Under the pieces are notes generated by a model. That model was not told the DNA's origin, searched no databases, and was given only the letters and a program-made list of their open reading frames with translations. From contig WAEK01000007.1 in NCBI GenBank assembly GCA_011634665.1, forward strand, positions 2,009,001-2,073,000: DNA of 64,000 nt. The letters run 5' to 3'. The DNA comes from Mortierella sp. BCC40632 (Eukaryota > Mortierellomycota > Mortierellomycetes > Mortierellales > Mortierellaceae). Position numbers and translations under genes: made by a program. This document shows, one piece after another, positions 22,671 through 35,076 of this stretch (position 1 is the stretch's first letter; every line of letters starts with the position of its first letter).

Positions 22671-25042
22671 TCACTGGCAATCATGTTTATAAACACGGAC
22701 ATAATCGATGGCCATAGCGCGATCAAGTCCGTCCTCAGGCCCCCAAGTTGGATACCAATCATTCTTGGCAGCGTAAAACTCGTTCACAGCATGTGCTGAC
22801 CGGTCACTCCAAGGCTTACCACCGACTCCATCCGGGAAGTACCCTGCTGTTCCTGCAACTGCTACGTTCATCATCTAGTTGTTTGTTGTTGGGGGGTTGG
22901 AATGGGTGGGCCGGGGTGAAGGAAGCTCGTCAATAATAGGCAAAAAAAAAAAAAAAAAAAGAAAAAAGGCTGAAATTAACCAACTATATTCAAATGCCAA
23001 CACAACGCTTACCAGGTAAAATTCCTGATCAAAGGGTGCAGCATCCGACCCTTCCCACAAGTTGCCGATCCATGGAGGGAATTGGCCCTTCTTGAACATA
23101 TTGTCAAAAGGAACATTCAGAACAAGGTCGCCGTCGACAAACGTCTTGATACCACGAGGAGTCCAATCCAGGGTAAAGACATGAAAATCGTCTGCAAAAG
23201 TACGACCATTTTTGAGCGCGTACTCTGCATGTGTCATCTGGAACCTATTGAATTCGTACGAGGGACCTTTTTTTCCCCAAGCGAGAGACATCAAAAGAAA
23301 CACGGGAGGGTCAGTTTCCGCTTCGGCGAAATTATGAAAAGAGTGCCGGTGCACGGTCAGCTTTTTTTCTGTCTCCAGTTTGTTTCACTCACCCCAGTGG
23401 AGCGTAGATGCAACCTTGTCAATGCCGCCGCCAGGATATTCGGGCCCATTTCCTCGAGACTCAACAATGTCGATCTCTCCGCTTGCTGGCCAACCTCCAT
23501 ACTGATAGTGTGCTGGCAACATCCAAATGGCCTAAGAACATTCCCCAAACGCCAAGAAAGCAAACATGATGTGTCTTAGATAAACCATCGCTGTAACAGA
23601 AGAAAAAAAGAAAGAACGCCGAGTCACTGTGCCTTACCGGCCAGATCCATTTGCCACGTGGCATCTTGGCACGAACTTCGACTCGTCCATATTTGAATTT
23701 GAACGAGTTCACGCTCCGGACCGCTCCGGACTGGATCGGGTTGAGGATATTACCACCAGCACCAGCGACTCGGAAACAACCATAGTTGTAGTTGCCCGTG
23801 CACTGAGATCCAGGGTCAGAACCCCATACGTCTAAGACGCCGTCAGTGTGAAGAGCTTCAGATCCAATCCGGACCTCCGTTAACGTGGGACGGATGTAAA
23901 AGATGCCATCTTTGACAAAGGTATTCGTCCTATTATTGATATAGGCCTGGACTTCAAAATTTCTGTGACATTTGGCCAAGGGAAGACGAAATAGTTTCAC
24001 TTAGAAAATAGGTCTTTTTTCTACCCTCAGATATGATAAAGCAGAGAACGACTCATTAAACGAGATATGCTTACCCTCCTCCTGATAGTGTAATATCGTG
24101 CTAAAAGATGTCATACAAAAGAACGATTTAAGCATGATGGTCAGCATACCACTGGATCTACGACTTTGGTTTTTTTTTTTTAAAAAAAAAAAAAAGTAGA
24201 GCTCTTCTTACCCTCCAGACAGAGTTATCAAGGGAATCAAACTCATCCGAGAAAAGTAGGCACCGGTCTCGAGGTGTGGCACCCATAGCAGACATATTCT
24301 TCCTGTCAGGCTGCTCTCCTTGTTCGACTTGATCCTCTGGAGTGATGTTTACTTGGTCTCCATCGTCAATATCCTCAAGTTCATCACTATCCTCGTCCTC
24401 GTCATCATCATAATCCTCTTCATCATCCTCATCCTCTTCATCGTCTTTACTATTATGTCGTTCTTTAACTTCTTCATGTTGATTGTTAGAATGTCCTTGT
24501 CTTAAAGCTTTTCCTTTCGTTTGGTTGTGGCGAGCTCCCTTTTGACGAAGACTGGCCTCACGCCCTTTACTCTTGGTATCATAGGAGTGAGCTTCTGATT
24601 CACGGTTCGAGTGATCTGAACTCTTGTCATCATCTGCTGCTGATTGCGCATCTGGTCGTGTCGAGAAGGACGCTTGGCGTCCATACTCCTCATCATCCAA
24701 GATCTTTTCCTGATCTTTTCCAGTGGCCACTATTGCGGCGCGAACATTTTCATCAGGTCTGAAATCGACCGAATTCATCTTGTGTAGCCCCAACAGGGAA
24801 GAAGCCTCGAGTGATAGACCGGCTCCAGAAGCAGATGAAGGAGGTCCAGGCTGTCTCTTTTGGTGCTGGTAACCACCTTGTTGTGGCTGTGATCCACGTT
24901 GGTGTTGTTGCTGCTGTGCAGAGTCATGCTGTGGAGCGTGATCAACAGCAGCGCCTGTGGCAAGAGAAAGATTGGTGGCAATGACGCTAAGTGCAAAAAG
25001 AGTCGCAGTCAGCTTGCGCGGCGGCCCTTGAATAATCCTCAT
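22671..25042 (-). CDS. Secreted glycoside hydrolase family 16 (beta-glucan-active)
   Basis: Six exons (25042-24212, 24100-24075, 23962-23638, 23531-23393, 23266-23013, 22874-22671) with closed phases give 592 aa. Exon 2 is only 26 nt. Residues 1-30 are a signal peptide (LTATLFALSVIATNLSLATG). Residues 31-250 are disordered: Gln-rich, then Lys/Ser, then an Asp/Glu block. The GH16 jelly-roll runs from about 255 to the end: LFSDEFDSLDNSVWR, DITLSGGG, NNRTNTFVKDG, FKYGRVEVRAKMPRGKWIWPA, the catalytic motif GEIDIVESRGN (E413, D415, E418), WTPRGIKTFVDG and a C-terminal AIDYVRVYK. It resembles the fungal and invertebrate beta-1,3-glucanase / glucan-binding branch, with both catalytic glutamates present. 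It likely acts on wall or environmental beta-glucan outside the cell. The acidic linker is unusual. Confidence 0.92.
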
Positions 25043-25608
25043 TATAGCGAGTCTCCTTCGAGTATGCTGATAGTGTGCGTGAGGTAGACTGTGAATGTGA
25101 AAAAAGGAAAAAAGAGACAAAAGAGAGAGAAAGAGAGAGAAAGAGAAAGAGAACGAGAGGGGGGGGGCTAGTGAAAAAAAAAAAAAAAAAAAAAAAAAAT
25201 AAAAAATCAGTCAGCCAGGCAGCAGGCAGGGTTCAAAGAGAGACAAAAAGGTAAATGCGGGGGGAAATTGCAAACCAAAAACCCTTCCTGTGGCTGTCTC
25301 GCGCACGTCCCATCAGAATTAGCTTCTCATCCATCCCAGACGCGCTCTCGTTCCATCTCTTCCCCCTCCCCCTCTTGCTCCCCTTTCCCTTCACTCTACC
25401 GCGTGCCTTGCGTACAGTACAGTACGCCCTTTCAAACCACCTTTCTCTGCTATACTCCTGCATATGTGGTTTGCGCGAATTGACATTACTCTAGACTACC
25501 CCCCTTCTCCCTCCCCATGGCGCCGTGCATCAATGACTACATCTGTTGTCGCAAGAGAATATGGCATCCTTTTTATACTGAAAATCATTTCGCAGTCTGC
25601 TATTCAAC
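25043..25608. other. Intergenic, GH16 promoter region
   Basis: 566 bp between the GH16 start (25042, -) and the Scc2 stop (25609, -). It contains a 27-base A run (about 25174-25199), CT/GA-rich blocks and a TATA-like CAGTATAAAAAGG on the minus strand near 25568-25580. No gene is seen. Confidence 0.4.
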
Positions 25609-28600
25609 TTAGTCCTCTTCTTCTTCTTCATCCCAGTCACTCTCGCTATAGTCGTCTTCATCCTTTTCTTCGACACTACTGCCACGGCGACTTCGAAGCT
25701 TAGTCACATTAGCTGACCGTTTCTGATGTCGCTGCAATTGCTGCCTCTGTTGTAAGTAAGGACGCTGAGTAGAATGGCTCGTGGGCTCTATCAGGTCTTC
25801 CTCTTGCACTCGCTGCACAGTTTCTGCTTCAATGAGCTCCCGGAATCGTGCAAGCTGCCAGCGAACCAGGTAATCGCTGGCCTCCTTAATCTCATTCCTC
25901 CCATTCCCACAAAGCATCTCCGTCTCGGCGGATTTACACTGCCAGTGGATTTTGGCAAGTTCCCCTTGCACAATCCTGCGTGTTGGCTTCTCCTTGTGAG
26001 TCACATGGGCAGATGGTTGGAACTGCTGGCACTTTGTCTCGCTTAGATCATACATCCGCTTCAAATACAGCTTAAGAATCATCACCATCTCAAGTGGTAC
26101 ACTTGCTTTGGCTAGGATTCGCTGTGGTAACACTGGTTCCCGTTCCACTCCATCCGATCGTTCGGCTTCTTTCGCATTCCCAACCCTTGTGTCACCTTTA
26201 GAGCTCCTGTCCGCATTCGGTAGTTGCTCTGCTATGCTCTCTAGCAGCGTCATTCCTGTGCCCGTGATGATTCTGTTCAAATAGAATATCACTAGGAGCA
26301 CCTCCTCCATCGTCTTATACTCCAAGTACGCCAAGTTTTCGGCGATAAATTTTGCATAATTCCCGTCAACCTACAATAGAGGAAAGCCAGGATGAGCACC
26401 CAGTTCAGATTGACATTGATTATTCACTACCAATCACTAGTGTGAGCGATCCCTTACCTCAATTGAAGACATGCTTAGATCAACGTCTAAAACCTTGACT
26501 AGTGCTGACAAGAGCGCGTTCCTTGGTTGTCGTTTTTCCCCAACTAAAGAATACATCGGGTTGATCAGTGCAGTTGCAATGTCTTGCATCACCGAGTAAC
26601 CTATAAAAAAAAATAAGCATAAGTAAACTCAAGTCCCCGTTTTTTTTTTTTTTTTTTTTTGCTAGTGCAACATTTGGTGGAGATATCTTTTCTTTTTCCT
26701 GTTCCAATGAGTTACCTTTGGTTTCCGCGGTGCCTCCTTGTACTCTTTCCTGGTAGAGATACATAGTTCTTATACACTCCATGCTTTTTGCATAGATCAA
26801 CGACGCGTGCTTTCGATGGAGCTCTTCGTGAATGGCAAACATTCGACTCCTCAACACCCTATTCTCGCTCGTTTCCAGTGCAATAATCACAGGCATACAA
26901 ATGATTGGATGTGCAAGCGCCTGAGAGGTCGTCTGCGAGATCACTTCCACTGCCGCAGTCTGGAGTCGTAGATCCGTCGTAAGAGCGCATGCAAGAACCC
27001 TGTCCAAGAACTGTTGGGTGACAAAGCTACCAATACCTGCCTCGAGATGATCCTCTGCTTTGGCAATTAGACTAACTTTTGGGTTTGCCTTTAGAGCCAT
27101 TTTGTTGATAGAAAGTGATGATAAAGATGCGGTGGCTGTCGTGACCGTAGACGATGCTGTTGGTGTAATCTGGATCTTTTGGAGATAGTTGGCAAAGATC
27201 GTCAGAAGCTCTGCTTTGAGCTCACTATCTTGACCAGCAAAGCAGCTGTCCATGATACTGACACTCTCAGCCGAACTCATTAACTTTGGAAATGATAGAA
27301 AGACAAATCCTAGTCCGATCCGGAATTCAATTAGTTCGACCAAATTCATGTTAGTAACGTTTACTTGAAAGACAGGCACTAGCAAAATCAATCGGGGAAC
27401 TCACCCAAACTCTGAAGCGCCGTCTGTCTCATAACGCTTGATGCCCCACTCGTGTAAAGGCTTACTAGGGCTTGGTACACATATTCATGGACATTTGGTA
27501 GCATTCTCCGTTTCATCTCACTCAGATGTGGAGCTACTATTGCGTCTTGATCCTTTTTTCGCTTCTCTTCCTCTGCCTCAATGACTGAATCAAATGGGAA
27601 ATATCTGCACATCAAACCCACAATCGTCGTCAATCGTCGAGTCTTGTTGTCTGTGGAAGCAGACATATCTGGTCTTGATGTCATCTCCTCTGTTTTTTCC
27701 CGCTGGAGTCGCTTCAAGTCCATGACAAGTAGGTCAACACAGGTTTGGAAAAACTTGCACAAACGACCACTATGGAGTCCAAGGCGATGGACAATATGAC
27801 AGAGCACCTCCACAGCCTCCGGAAGCAGGACCACAGGGCACCTTGCCACTAATGTGAGCAAAAGCCTTTCGGCCATCTCGGAATCGTGTGATGATACTTC
27901 CCGAACAACTCGAAGCGCTTCCTGATAAATTTTGAGCACAAACATAGTAATTCGCCAATCGTCCGATGTGTTCGAGCAATGAAGGTAGGCCAGCAATCCA
28001 CCGAGATGTCTTGACTGGATCAGCAGTGGCTCTGCTTTGATGAATGTATAGAGTGCATGGACTGTTGCTGTGACGGCCTGCTTAGAAGCATCCTCATCTT
28101 GCAGAGTCTGAACCAAGTCCACGAGGCAGTCAACGATCACCGCACATGTTCGCTTAAAGTCCTGTCCTGATACCATGAATGTATTGGCCGGTTGACCATG
28201 GCTCGATCCAGTACTACTGCTCCCCACAACGCGTTCCTTTTCTCTATGGAGTAGCGCTTGAACCACCGATCCAAACGCGTCGTCTTGAGTTGCTGTCAGT
28301 CGGCCTACTATATCAACAAGGCCCCTTGCTCGCCTGAAGACTTCTCGCTTTTGAGAACTTGAGACCGTGGCTGTGGCATTAGAAGCGAAGTTGGCATTCG
28401 CATTTGTTGATTGTGTTGTGGCTGACAGGGACTCTTGGGGGACTGAAGAGACTGATGTCGTACCAGAGTTGCCTGTGGTTGCGGTTGCATTGATGAAGGG
28501 TGCGAACAAAATGTCGCTCACACATTTGATCGCCAGCTCCCTCACTGTTGTCTCATTGTCATTGACCCGGAGCAGCAATTTGTGTGCAATATCATCGCGC

Positions 28601-31600
28601 ATTGTGTCCTTTTCAGCTTGGTTGTGAAGGTCTTTGAGTAAGCGAATGACGCGCTTTCTAACGTTCAGGCCAGTGTCCTATTAGAGATACTCTCAGTCAG
28701 TGGGATACTTGCTTTTCATTAATCTCTTTGAAGAAAATGACATTTATAGCTTACCGAAATCCTATCGCTTACGATGTCATAGTAAGCTTTGAGAATACGA
28801 CTGTCTTGCAGCATATATTTGCCAACCAGCTCGATTGCAGCGTCACGCACTGCAGGGCTTTGGTCCTTCAAGCGAAGGGCAATAGTCCTGCGCACCTTGG
28901 ATTGTGCCAACACCTCATAATCGCCCGTAACAACAAGTGACAGAGCCTTCAATGACTTGGTTCGCAGTATCACAGCACCGCTCTCAAGCATCGCTAGAAT
29001 CCTGGTGAGGAGCACATCAAATGACATGAACAGTGCTTGCCTTGACGTCAAATAGGCTGTGCTTTGAAGGACAGACTTTCTGTTTGAGAGGAAAGAGGAG
29101 AATGTAGAGGACGACGATGCCTTGGTTCGTCCATGATGCTCACCGTCCACTAACATCCTGCATGATGTGTATACTTCGTCTATCAGGTGATTCCACTTTT
29201 CTGTCTCCCACTCAATCGGCTGGTCTTCATAATCTTTTTCGACCTTCTTTGTAGCACCGATACACAAAAGAGAGACCCATTGACAGACCCAAACGTTCTT
29301 GGCCGCCTTGGTTGCCGAGTCATTCCACTCATGAGAACCAAGATGATCGAAAATCCTGTTAAAGCTTGCCTGCAAATACAACATGTCCGCCAACTCAGTC
29401 TCAGCTCCAATTTCTCCGTAAAAAAGTCTGGAGGTACTATTGCCCTTGGTCGCTTTTGTTGACTCTTGGTCTTCGACGAATAGTTGGTTCGAAATAGTCT
29501 TGATCTTGGAGGCAATCAAACCTAGTGAATCGATTGCCATAACACGTGATGTTGAGTCTGCTTTTGGATCGTCCAGAAGCTTTGCCTATGGCAAAGGTGA
29601 ATTTGTTAAGTCGTGAAATGATCAGTACACGGATAAACACTACCCAATAGACGTCTTATTGTAGGGAACTCGAGCAATTACCATTGCCTTGCTGTAGATG
29701 AAAAGAAAAAGCTCAGCACTTGGCCACTCTGGCTGCCCCAGGACAATAAGTAGATCCGAGACCAAAGACTCGACCAAGGTTCGGTATTCAGCCTCAACAG
29801 ATGACTTTGTTCCCTTGGTGCAGCGCGATAGTAGAAAATTGAAAATGTATCCGACACTGGATGTTGTACTATCCATAACAGACTTGATATTCTCTATAGT
29901 CTATTTGAAAAAATGAGCTATTAGTTCCATGAAGGTCAGCCTGCTTTCTCCGCACTAGCAAGTGGCCTCTCACATTACCTTCTGTAGTATCTTTTTTTGG
30001 GCGGGAGACTTGAGTTCTTGAAAATCGAATGGCAAGGCAACGTTAAGAGGCACCTCAGAACAAGTATGGACTAACTGCATTAGCAACGCAGAGGATGAGT
30101 TTATCCTAGAGCCATCCATCAGTCTAAACAACGTATTAAAGAACAAAGTGAAATGAGTATAAAGATAAAAAAATTAAATCAACCTTTCAGTAACCTCAGT
30201 AGCAGGACATACCTATATCCCTTTGATACTTTCTTGCCATGAGGCAACTTGATCAGTAAGGAGAGGATCTCTTCGAGTACCCATATTCGCTGCATGGGGT
30301 ATTCGGCATAGATCTAAAAGCGAACAGATTAGAGCAGTTTAAGCAATTGTTTGCGAAAGGCGGATATTATCTTGTAAACCAGCTGATTAGTGGGAATCTT
30401 GACCTTTACCATTCTCAAGAGGTTTGTTCCCGCTATTTTCAAAGATTCAGCCTCGGAGACGCTAGCAATTGCCTCTGATGATGTATCGATAAAAAACAGG
30501 GAAAGTGCGATATACACCAACTTGACAACAATACTATCCGATAATTCTGTGCTTCTGGATCGTCTCAGCCTCTCAGAGATGTCGCATGTTAGTGATACGA
30601 GAGAGAGAATCCGGGTCTTGAGCACCCTGTTACCAGCAATCACTTTGAACATTGTTGCTATTTTGTCGACCTTCTTAGCCGCCGAGTCATTGGTGCTATT
30701 TTTATCTCTGCTAACTGCGGTGCTCGGCTCTTCGCGTCCATCATCCTTCGAGAACTCTAGAGCCGGCATCAGAAAATCTTCCACGTGAGTCTTGAATACG
30801 CTAAGCGAGTTGATGAGCAAATCTTCCGGATAGAGCTGTTGTTGTTGAATCCCCTGACCGTTCAGGATGACTATACTGAGTGAGATGTGCTCAAGTAGGT
30901 TGTGGATAGTGTCAATGAATTGAAGAACCAAGTCTTCTTTAGCCTCGGTTCCCTGATCTGGTGTTATCAAGGCATCATGAACAGGGGATAGTACATCCTG
31001 GGCACTATTGTAGCTCATAAAAGAGTCCAAGTACTTGAGCAATAGAGAGAGTGTGTCGATCTGCACATCGCCCAATCGACCCTGTCTTGAAAGATCCTCG
31101 ATCGTTCTTCCGAGATTCTTCGTTTCCAGAGGCGATAGAGTTGTGCGTGTCTCCTCAGTAATTTGATCCGCATTTTGAAAGTTCTCCAGCAGCTCTGAGA
31201 TGCGATCTTCAAAAGCTATTATCATGCCTATGTTGTTTCAGTCCAATCAAGTGTCAGTGTGATTTCTAGACCTGGATCTGCGATACTAGATACTAGCAAA
31301 ATCATGCTCCATTCAATCGCTCGTAAGTCACTTTCTTACCTTTCCCAGTGTCAGAAGCAGATGGTACTTTGGACCGGGCTATTGACGCCGCAGTGCCATC
31401 AGTTTTTTGGGAATTTATACTAGGCACAAGAATGACTATCTCTGGTGCGCGAGAAAGAGGAGCAGTCGAGACTGAACGGCGTTGCTTTGGTGGCGGTGAG
31501 GAAGACTTCTTGGTCTGCTGTATCAGCTGCACAGACTCTTTGGACATTTGGCTACTCTCTGATTGCTTGGACTTGATTCTCTTGGACGATCTCTGGAGTT

Positions 31601-33009
31601 GCTGATCTGACAAAGAGTGTCGTTCATCATCACCATCTGTCGCCTCCTGGATATTCCTCTTTTGAGATGTTGGTATATTTGGAACCTCCTCCTCCTCCTC
31701 CTCCTCCTCCTCCTCCTCCTCCTCCTCCTCCTCCTCCTCCTCCTCCTCCTCTTTTCCCCTCTCCTCCTTCTCCTTGCATGAGGAATGGCCATCGGGCTGT
31801 TGTGGAGACTGTGGAGAAACTGTGAAGCTCAGCTGTGAATCCTCTGAAGCCAAGTCCACATTTGGCTCTGATGGGGACCCTGACTTTTGCTGTATTGTAA
31901 AGGAGGTAGCTGCAAGTGATGGGTCGTGTAGAGTAGTTGAAATCTGATCCGGAGTGTTTCCCCCTGATGTTTGGATGCGATCGCGAAACTGAAGGAGAGT
32001 ATCAAAGGGATCAACTTTTGGGAGCAGGTAGGATACCTCGGGTTGAAGTTGTAGCTGAGAGGATGGGTTTTGCCCAGTGCATCGGTTAAGAATAGCATCG
32101 GCAAGAGGTGAGAGTGAAAGATCGACCTGAGGGACTGTTGCTTCTGCACTGGAGGTGATCTGAGTAGCTTCCTGGAAAGCACTGAATGATTGAAGAGAAA
32201 GAGGCACATTTAGTAAGCTCAGCGATTTTTCAGCTTTGGGACAAGCTTCAAACAATGCTCTATGACTTACAGGTCATTGATGTTGGTATTGGAGACAAGG
32301 TTAATAATGTATTCAGACTGGAAATTGTAGGTGCCCTGAGAAGCACTAATTTCTGTAAGCCAGGTTGAAATGGTTGGGTCACGCCGTTGCACAAGCTGAA
32401 AGTCGGGGGAAACCAAGTCGAGCGAAGGCAGATCGCGTAGAGCTATAATAGAGTTTACATGAACATGGCTTTAGTTGCCATTCCAAACCAGCACTCTTTG
32501 CATTGAAAGGTGTTGCGTAGTTTACCTGATTCGGTTGACGTTAGCGAGGCCATTGTTGTATATTGTAGACCAGACTGAGCTGTAGTAGGTAAACGAGCTA
32601 CAGATTCAAGAGAACTTTCTTGGACAATTGTCGACTGTGGTACTGGCGCCTGCCAATGTTCATTTCCATGTAATTGAATCAATGGGGTTACTGACGATGT
32701 CTGGTGAGGTATTGATGATTGCTGGATTGATTCCGACATTGGTTGCATTGTCTGCATTAGCTGCGTGCTCTGCACGTTCTCCATTGGCTGCATAGGTTGA
32801 ATGGTCTGCATAGACTGTGTTGGCAACATTGGCTGGATTGACTGAATTGGTTGTGTTGGTTGCATGAAAGTTATTGAGAGTGAGGATGGCATGACCTGAG
32901 ATGCCTGGGTTGGCTCCATTGTCTGCATGAGAGGTAAGTCTGAGGAATCCTGGTCCTGGTGGTTGCCCTGTTTTGATGCCGAGGACGAAGGTTGCTTCTG
33001 GCTAGTCAT
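25609..33009 (-). CDS. SCC2: Cohesin loader Scc2 / Mis4 / NIPBL
   Basis: Twelve exons: 33009-32526, 32442-32271, 32181-31340, 31227-30380 (or 30368), 30313-30213, 30123-29979, 29900-29682, 29585-28755, 28677-27405, 27309-26716, 26600-26458, 26370-25609. They give about 2137 aa with closed phases. Scc2 with Scc4 loads cohesin onto chromatin and stimulates its ATPase. The HEAT-repeat hook is clear: RIWVLEEILSLLIKLP, YRLMDGSRINSSSALLMQLV, then KSLKALSLVVTGDYEVLAQS, SPAVRDAAIELVGKYML, LNVRKRVIRLLKDLH and RVNDNETTVRELAIKCV. Residues 1-220 (the Scc4-binding end in relatives) are Gln/Met/Ser-rich with imperfect MQPTQ-like repeats. A polyglutamate run follows near 385. The C-terminus ends in acidic residues. 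The exon 4 to 5 junction lacks a good GT donor. No Scc4 gene lies in the window. Confidence 0.93.
31684..31751. repeat. (GAG)n trinucleotide expansion, coding
   Basis: A nearly pure CTC/CCT run on the plus strand, read as GAG codons in Scc2 exon 3, encoding about 22 consecutive glutamates. Confidence 0.9.
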
Positions 33010-33485
33010 GATTTGAATCAGCAAAGAATTAGGATCGTAGGGTGCAGAGTCCTTGTATAAGAGAGGAAGGAGGGAGAGAGTGGGCAAGAGAAAGACTGCA
33101 AAGGAGCATCAAGGGTAGGACCAGGTACCAAAGGGTGCTGGTAAAGAGAACCACTGCAACGAACACAACGCGCGCGGATCACTATTCGATGTTTTGTTCT
33201 CCTCAGTGCGCCACCATTTTTTTCTGTTTGGTGGCCAAGCTCAGGCTCATTCGCCCTCTCTCTCCCTTGACTTCACTACTGTATCAGGACCAGTCTTCTC
33301 TTGCTCGTGTGAACGTCTCAAAACCACATGTTCCCAGAATCACTGCGCTTTCCCTAGTCTACTAATCCACTAACCCATAGCAGAAGATACCATTAACGCG
33401 GCTGTCATCCCGACCAACTGTTTGCTAAACCTCCTCCTAGCGCAATCCTCGAGCTTGGAATATTCTTTTCACCAAGCGGTACCTT

Positions 33486-33523
33486 TCCTTCCTACCTTCC
33501 TTCCTTCCTTCCTTCCTTCCTTC
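33486..33523. repeat. (TTCC)n microsatellite
   Basis: About nine TTCC units in the Scc2/GST divergent promoter. Confidence 0.8.
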
Positions 33524-33973
33524 TCCCTCTCTTTTTTATTATTTTTTTTATTTTTCTGGATAAGAGATCTCCCGAAGCTATTTGCTTGTTTGTCGTCTAA
33601 TCATGCCAGGCTCCCGCCCTACTGGTACCTCTGCGGTACCTCAGATCCTGCGCTTCGTCGTCCACCTCTGCATCACCTACCATTCTGTTCAAAACCATTC
33701 GGTAAAATGACATACACCTGTCTAGTCATTCCACAGTTGGCAGGCTAGAGGTCCAGAACAAAAGAGGGCATGTGGTTCTTGAACAACGAAACCCAAGAGA
33801 GTACACCAAGTAACTCGTTCGTCTTTAATTACAAATAAGGGATTTGTCAGTGACGGCCTGGACTTCAAAGCGGTTCAGCTCAACTTGGCCAGACCTTCTC
33901 ATTGGCTAGCGGGGAACGTTCTTGGCTCAGACGACATTTCTAATCACTCCAAGAAAGCTGGATCGAGATTCAG

Positions 33974-33980
33974 TATAAAA
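33974..33980 (+). promoter_or_regulatory. TATA box of the GST gene
   Basis: TATAAAA lies 79 bp upstream of the ATG at 34053, a typical spacing for a short fungal leader. The leader itself is CT-rich (CTTTCTTTCTC). Confidence 0.6.
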
Positions 33981-34052
33981 GCGGTCGTACTCTTCATCTC
34001 TTATATTTCTTCGACAAACACACTTTCTTTCTCTATCCTTTGATATCAAACC

Positions 34053-34884
34053 ATGGCTGCTCCACAGATCACTCTTTACAACAACGATTTATGCCCCTTT
34101 GCCGCTCGGACCGTGACCGCTCTGGAAGAGACAGGACACCCTTATGAAGATGTTCAGATTGATATCCTTAATCCTCGTCCAGATTGGTACCTAAAGGAGG
34201 TCAACCCTTTCGGCCAAGTTCCCGCACTCAAGGTTGATGGCCAACACATCATCCTCGAAAGTCTCATCACAGCTGAATATGTGATCGACCTCCACCCCGA
34301 GCTTGGGTAAGTGTTTGATGCATTGTCTCTCCTAGACTTTTCCTTCATCTTTGTTGGATCCTTTTGGACTTTCTACTTCTGTCCATCTCACCCGTTAATG
34401 ACATTTCTTTGATAGACTCATGCCAACAGATGCTCTCCAATTGGCTCAGACCCGCTACCTAATTCACCACTTCGGCAGCCGCACCTTCTCTCTAGTTCAC
34501 AAGGCAATCGTGGCCAAAGAAAAGTCCGAGGCCACCCAATCACGTCAAGAGCTCCTTGACGATCTTAAAAAGATCAACAAGTTGCTTCTCCGCGACAATC
34601 TTGGCCAAACTGATGCAAAATCACCAGCCACTGAGGGGCCCTTCTTCCTTGGAAAGGACTTTACGTTTGCTGACTTGATCTTGGCCTCCTTCCTCGTGCG
34701 ATTCTACTTGATCGACGAGTTGCATCAAGACCTGCCATCACTGGAGGATGCCATTCAAGGAACCCCAGAGCTGGCACGGTTTGCTCAATGGAAGGAGGCT
34801 GTAGTTGCTAGACCAAGCGTCAAAAAGGCAACCCCTCCAAAAGAGGTCCTCAAGGACCTCTACTTCAAGAAGTTCATGAACTAA
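34053..34884 (+). CDS. Glutathione S-transferase, omega/GTO-like
   Basis: Two exons (34053-34306 and 34416-34884, phase 2) give 240 aa. Residues 5-84 are the thioredoxin-like N-domain: ITLYNNDLCPFAARTVTALE, with a Cys-Pro-Phe active site (Cys14) typical of omega-class or thioltransferase-type GSTs, then NPFGQVPALKVDG and LESLITAEYVIDL for glutathione binding. The C-domain (about 90-235) is helical and contains FFLGKDFTFADLILASFLVR, the conserved N-capping/hydrophobic staple region, and WKEAVVARPSVKKA. It likely performs glutathione-dependent reduction or conjugation in the cytosol. The TATA box 79 bp upstream suggests a regulated gene. It is head-to-head with Scc2 and convergent with TOR. Confidence 0.92.
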
Positions 34885-34897
34885 AGAGATCATTGTA

Positions 34898-34903
34898 AAT
34901 AAA
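34898..34903 (+). terminator. Poly(A) signal AATAAA of the GST gene
   Basis: Canonical AATAAA 13 bp after the GST stop codon. The TOR gene converges and ends at 35077. Confidence 0.5.
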
Positions 34904-35076
34904 CCCACGTATATTTTGAAGCCTTGAAAGAGATAGGAAGCGGAGAGGAGGGGGGGGGGGCTGTTGTGCGTGTGAGGAAAGGAAGGGAAAGTATAAAATT
35001 TGGAACCAAATAGGTTGAAGATGCAAAGCGAGAAAATGATAAAAGAGAAGAAAGATAGAGAAAGAACGAAGGGGCA

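Larger units (their letters stand above)
33010..34052. promoter_or_regulatory. Divergent promoter region, Scc2 (-) and GST (+)
   Basis: About 1.04 kb between head-to-head genes. It contains a (TTCC)n repeat at about 33486-33523, T/A-rich blocks near 33535-33560 and the GST TATA box. The open frames here are low-complexity. No gene called. Confidence 0.45.

Noticed and set aside
25174..25199. A-tails as evidence of retrotransposed copies
   Set aside because: Poly-A runs here lie in introns or promoters without target-site duplications or upstream gene fragments.
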